Origin: an uncultured Ruminococcus sp.
GTDB lineage: Bacteria > Bacillota > Clostridia > Oscillospirales > Acutalibacteraceae
Length of the DNA stretch: 5,298 nucleotides
Assembly: GCA_902802975.1 (NCBI GenBank)
Contig: CADCOF010000298.1
Location: 1 to 5,298, forward strand
Direction: 5' to 3'
In this document: positions 5,140 through 5,298 of the stretch, in pieces
How the letters are laid out: each line of letters opens with the position of its first letter
How positions within the stretch are numbered: position 1 is the first letter of the stretch
Notes under the pieces: model-generated
The model's database searches: none
What the model was told of the DNA's origin: nothing
What the model saw: only the letters and a program-made list of their open reading frames with translations
Translations under genes and position numbers: made by a program

Positions 5140-5298
5140 ATGTATTCTCAATTTCGTGAAATTTTAATGCAAATATATCATAAACAGCGTACCGCTGTTG
5201 ACAGATGCGTACACGAGCTTTTTTATAAAAAGGTTCTACCTGAGCGGCTGGAAGAATTCAAATATTTATTTAAAGATATAAATGAGCAAATTTTTAAC
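5140..5298 (+). CDS. Partial divergent reading frame of unknown function, cut by the window end
   Basis: An ATG at 5140 opens a frame of 53 codons with no stop before the edge. The predicted product begins MYSQFREILMQIYHKQ and continues with a charged, probably helical stretch containing ERLEEFKYLFKDI. No signal peptide, membrane segment or known motif is visible. The frame is the only long open one here; the minus strand is full of stops. Start evidence is weak: GAGAG touches the ATG with no proper spacing, an ATG nine codons later also lacks a Shine-Dalgarno, and the frame stays open upstream of 5140. No convincing plus-strand promoter is seen. If real, it is divergent from glnN and its control region would overlap the glnN promoter. 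Confidence 0.45.
   Translation, partial: MYSQFREILMQIYHKQRTAVDRCVHELFYKKVLPERLEEFKYLFKDINEQIFN

Noticed and set aside
1..5298. tRNA, rRNA, CRISPR array, insertion sequence or prophage genes
   Set aside because: No cloverleaf, rRNA segment, regularly spaced repeat-spacer array or transposase/integrase motif was seen on either strand.

Overview
The window looks like chromosomal DNA of an anaerobic gut or rumen Clostridia (Ruminococcus/Oscillospiraceae-like). The evidence is moderate-to-low GC with AT-rich spacers, Gram-positive style Shine-Dalgarno sites (AGGAG, AAGGG, AAGGAG), a type III glutamine synthetase, and an ammonium channel fused to a PII signalling domain. The taxonomic placement is inferred from gene type and style, not from a marker gene.

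Layout, right to left, because all three complete genes are on the minus strand. At 5140-5298 a divergent plus-strand reading frame of unknown function runs off the right edge. A consensus sigma-A promoter (5069-5097) then starts a leader of roughly 90 nt containing a strong intrinsic-terminator hairpin, followed by glnN (2889-4973, GSIII). A 281-bp spacer carries weak hairpins, a pair of 10-bp direct repeats, and a second structured leader ending in a terminator-like U-tract. The amt-PII fusion gene follows (871-2607), with a candidate terminator at 787-817. The 363-bp interval 508-870 holds that terminator, an imperfect inverted-repeat element (604-742) and a good sigma-A promoter (557-585). 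That promoter drives a small two-TM membrane protein, whose best start is TTG at 507 rather than the upstream GTG at 657. A GC-rich hairpin (56-89) lies just beyond its stop codon.

Functionally this is a nitrogen-assimilation locus. Amt brings in ammonium, GSIII fixes it into glutamine, and the PII domain tethered to Amt probably senses nitrogen/energy status and gates the channel in cis. The most interesting regulatory signal is that both glnN and amt are preceded by leaders with the same design. Each has an early hairpin built on CGGCAANGNCG, with a six-base loop having A at position 1 and G at position 4. Each early hairpin uses the 5' arm of a downstream terminator, so the two folds exclude each other. 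This matches what is known of ANTAR-type RNA-binding antiterminators, which control nitrogen genes in Clostridia. The second hairpin expected of such elements is weak in amt and not evident in glnN, so the assignment is a hypothesis.
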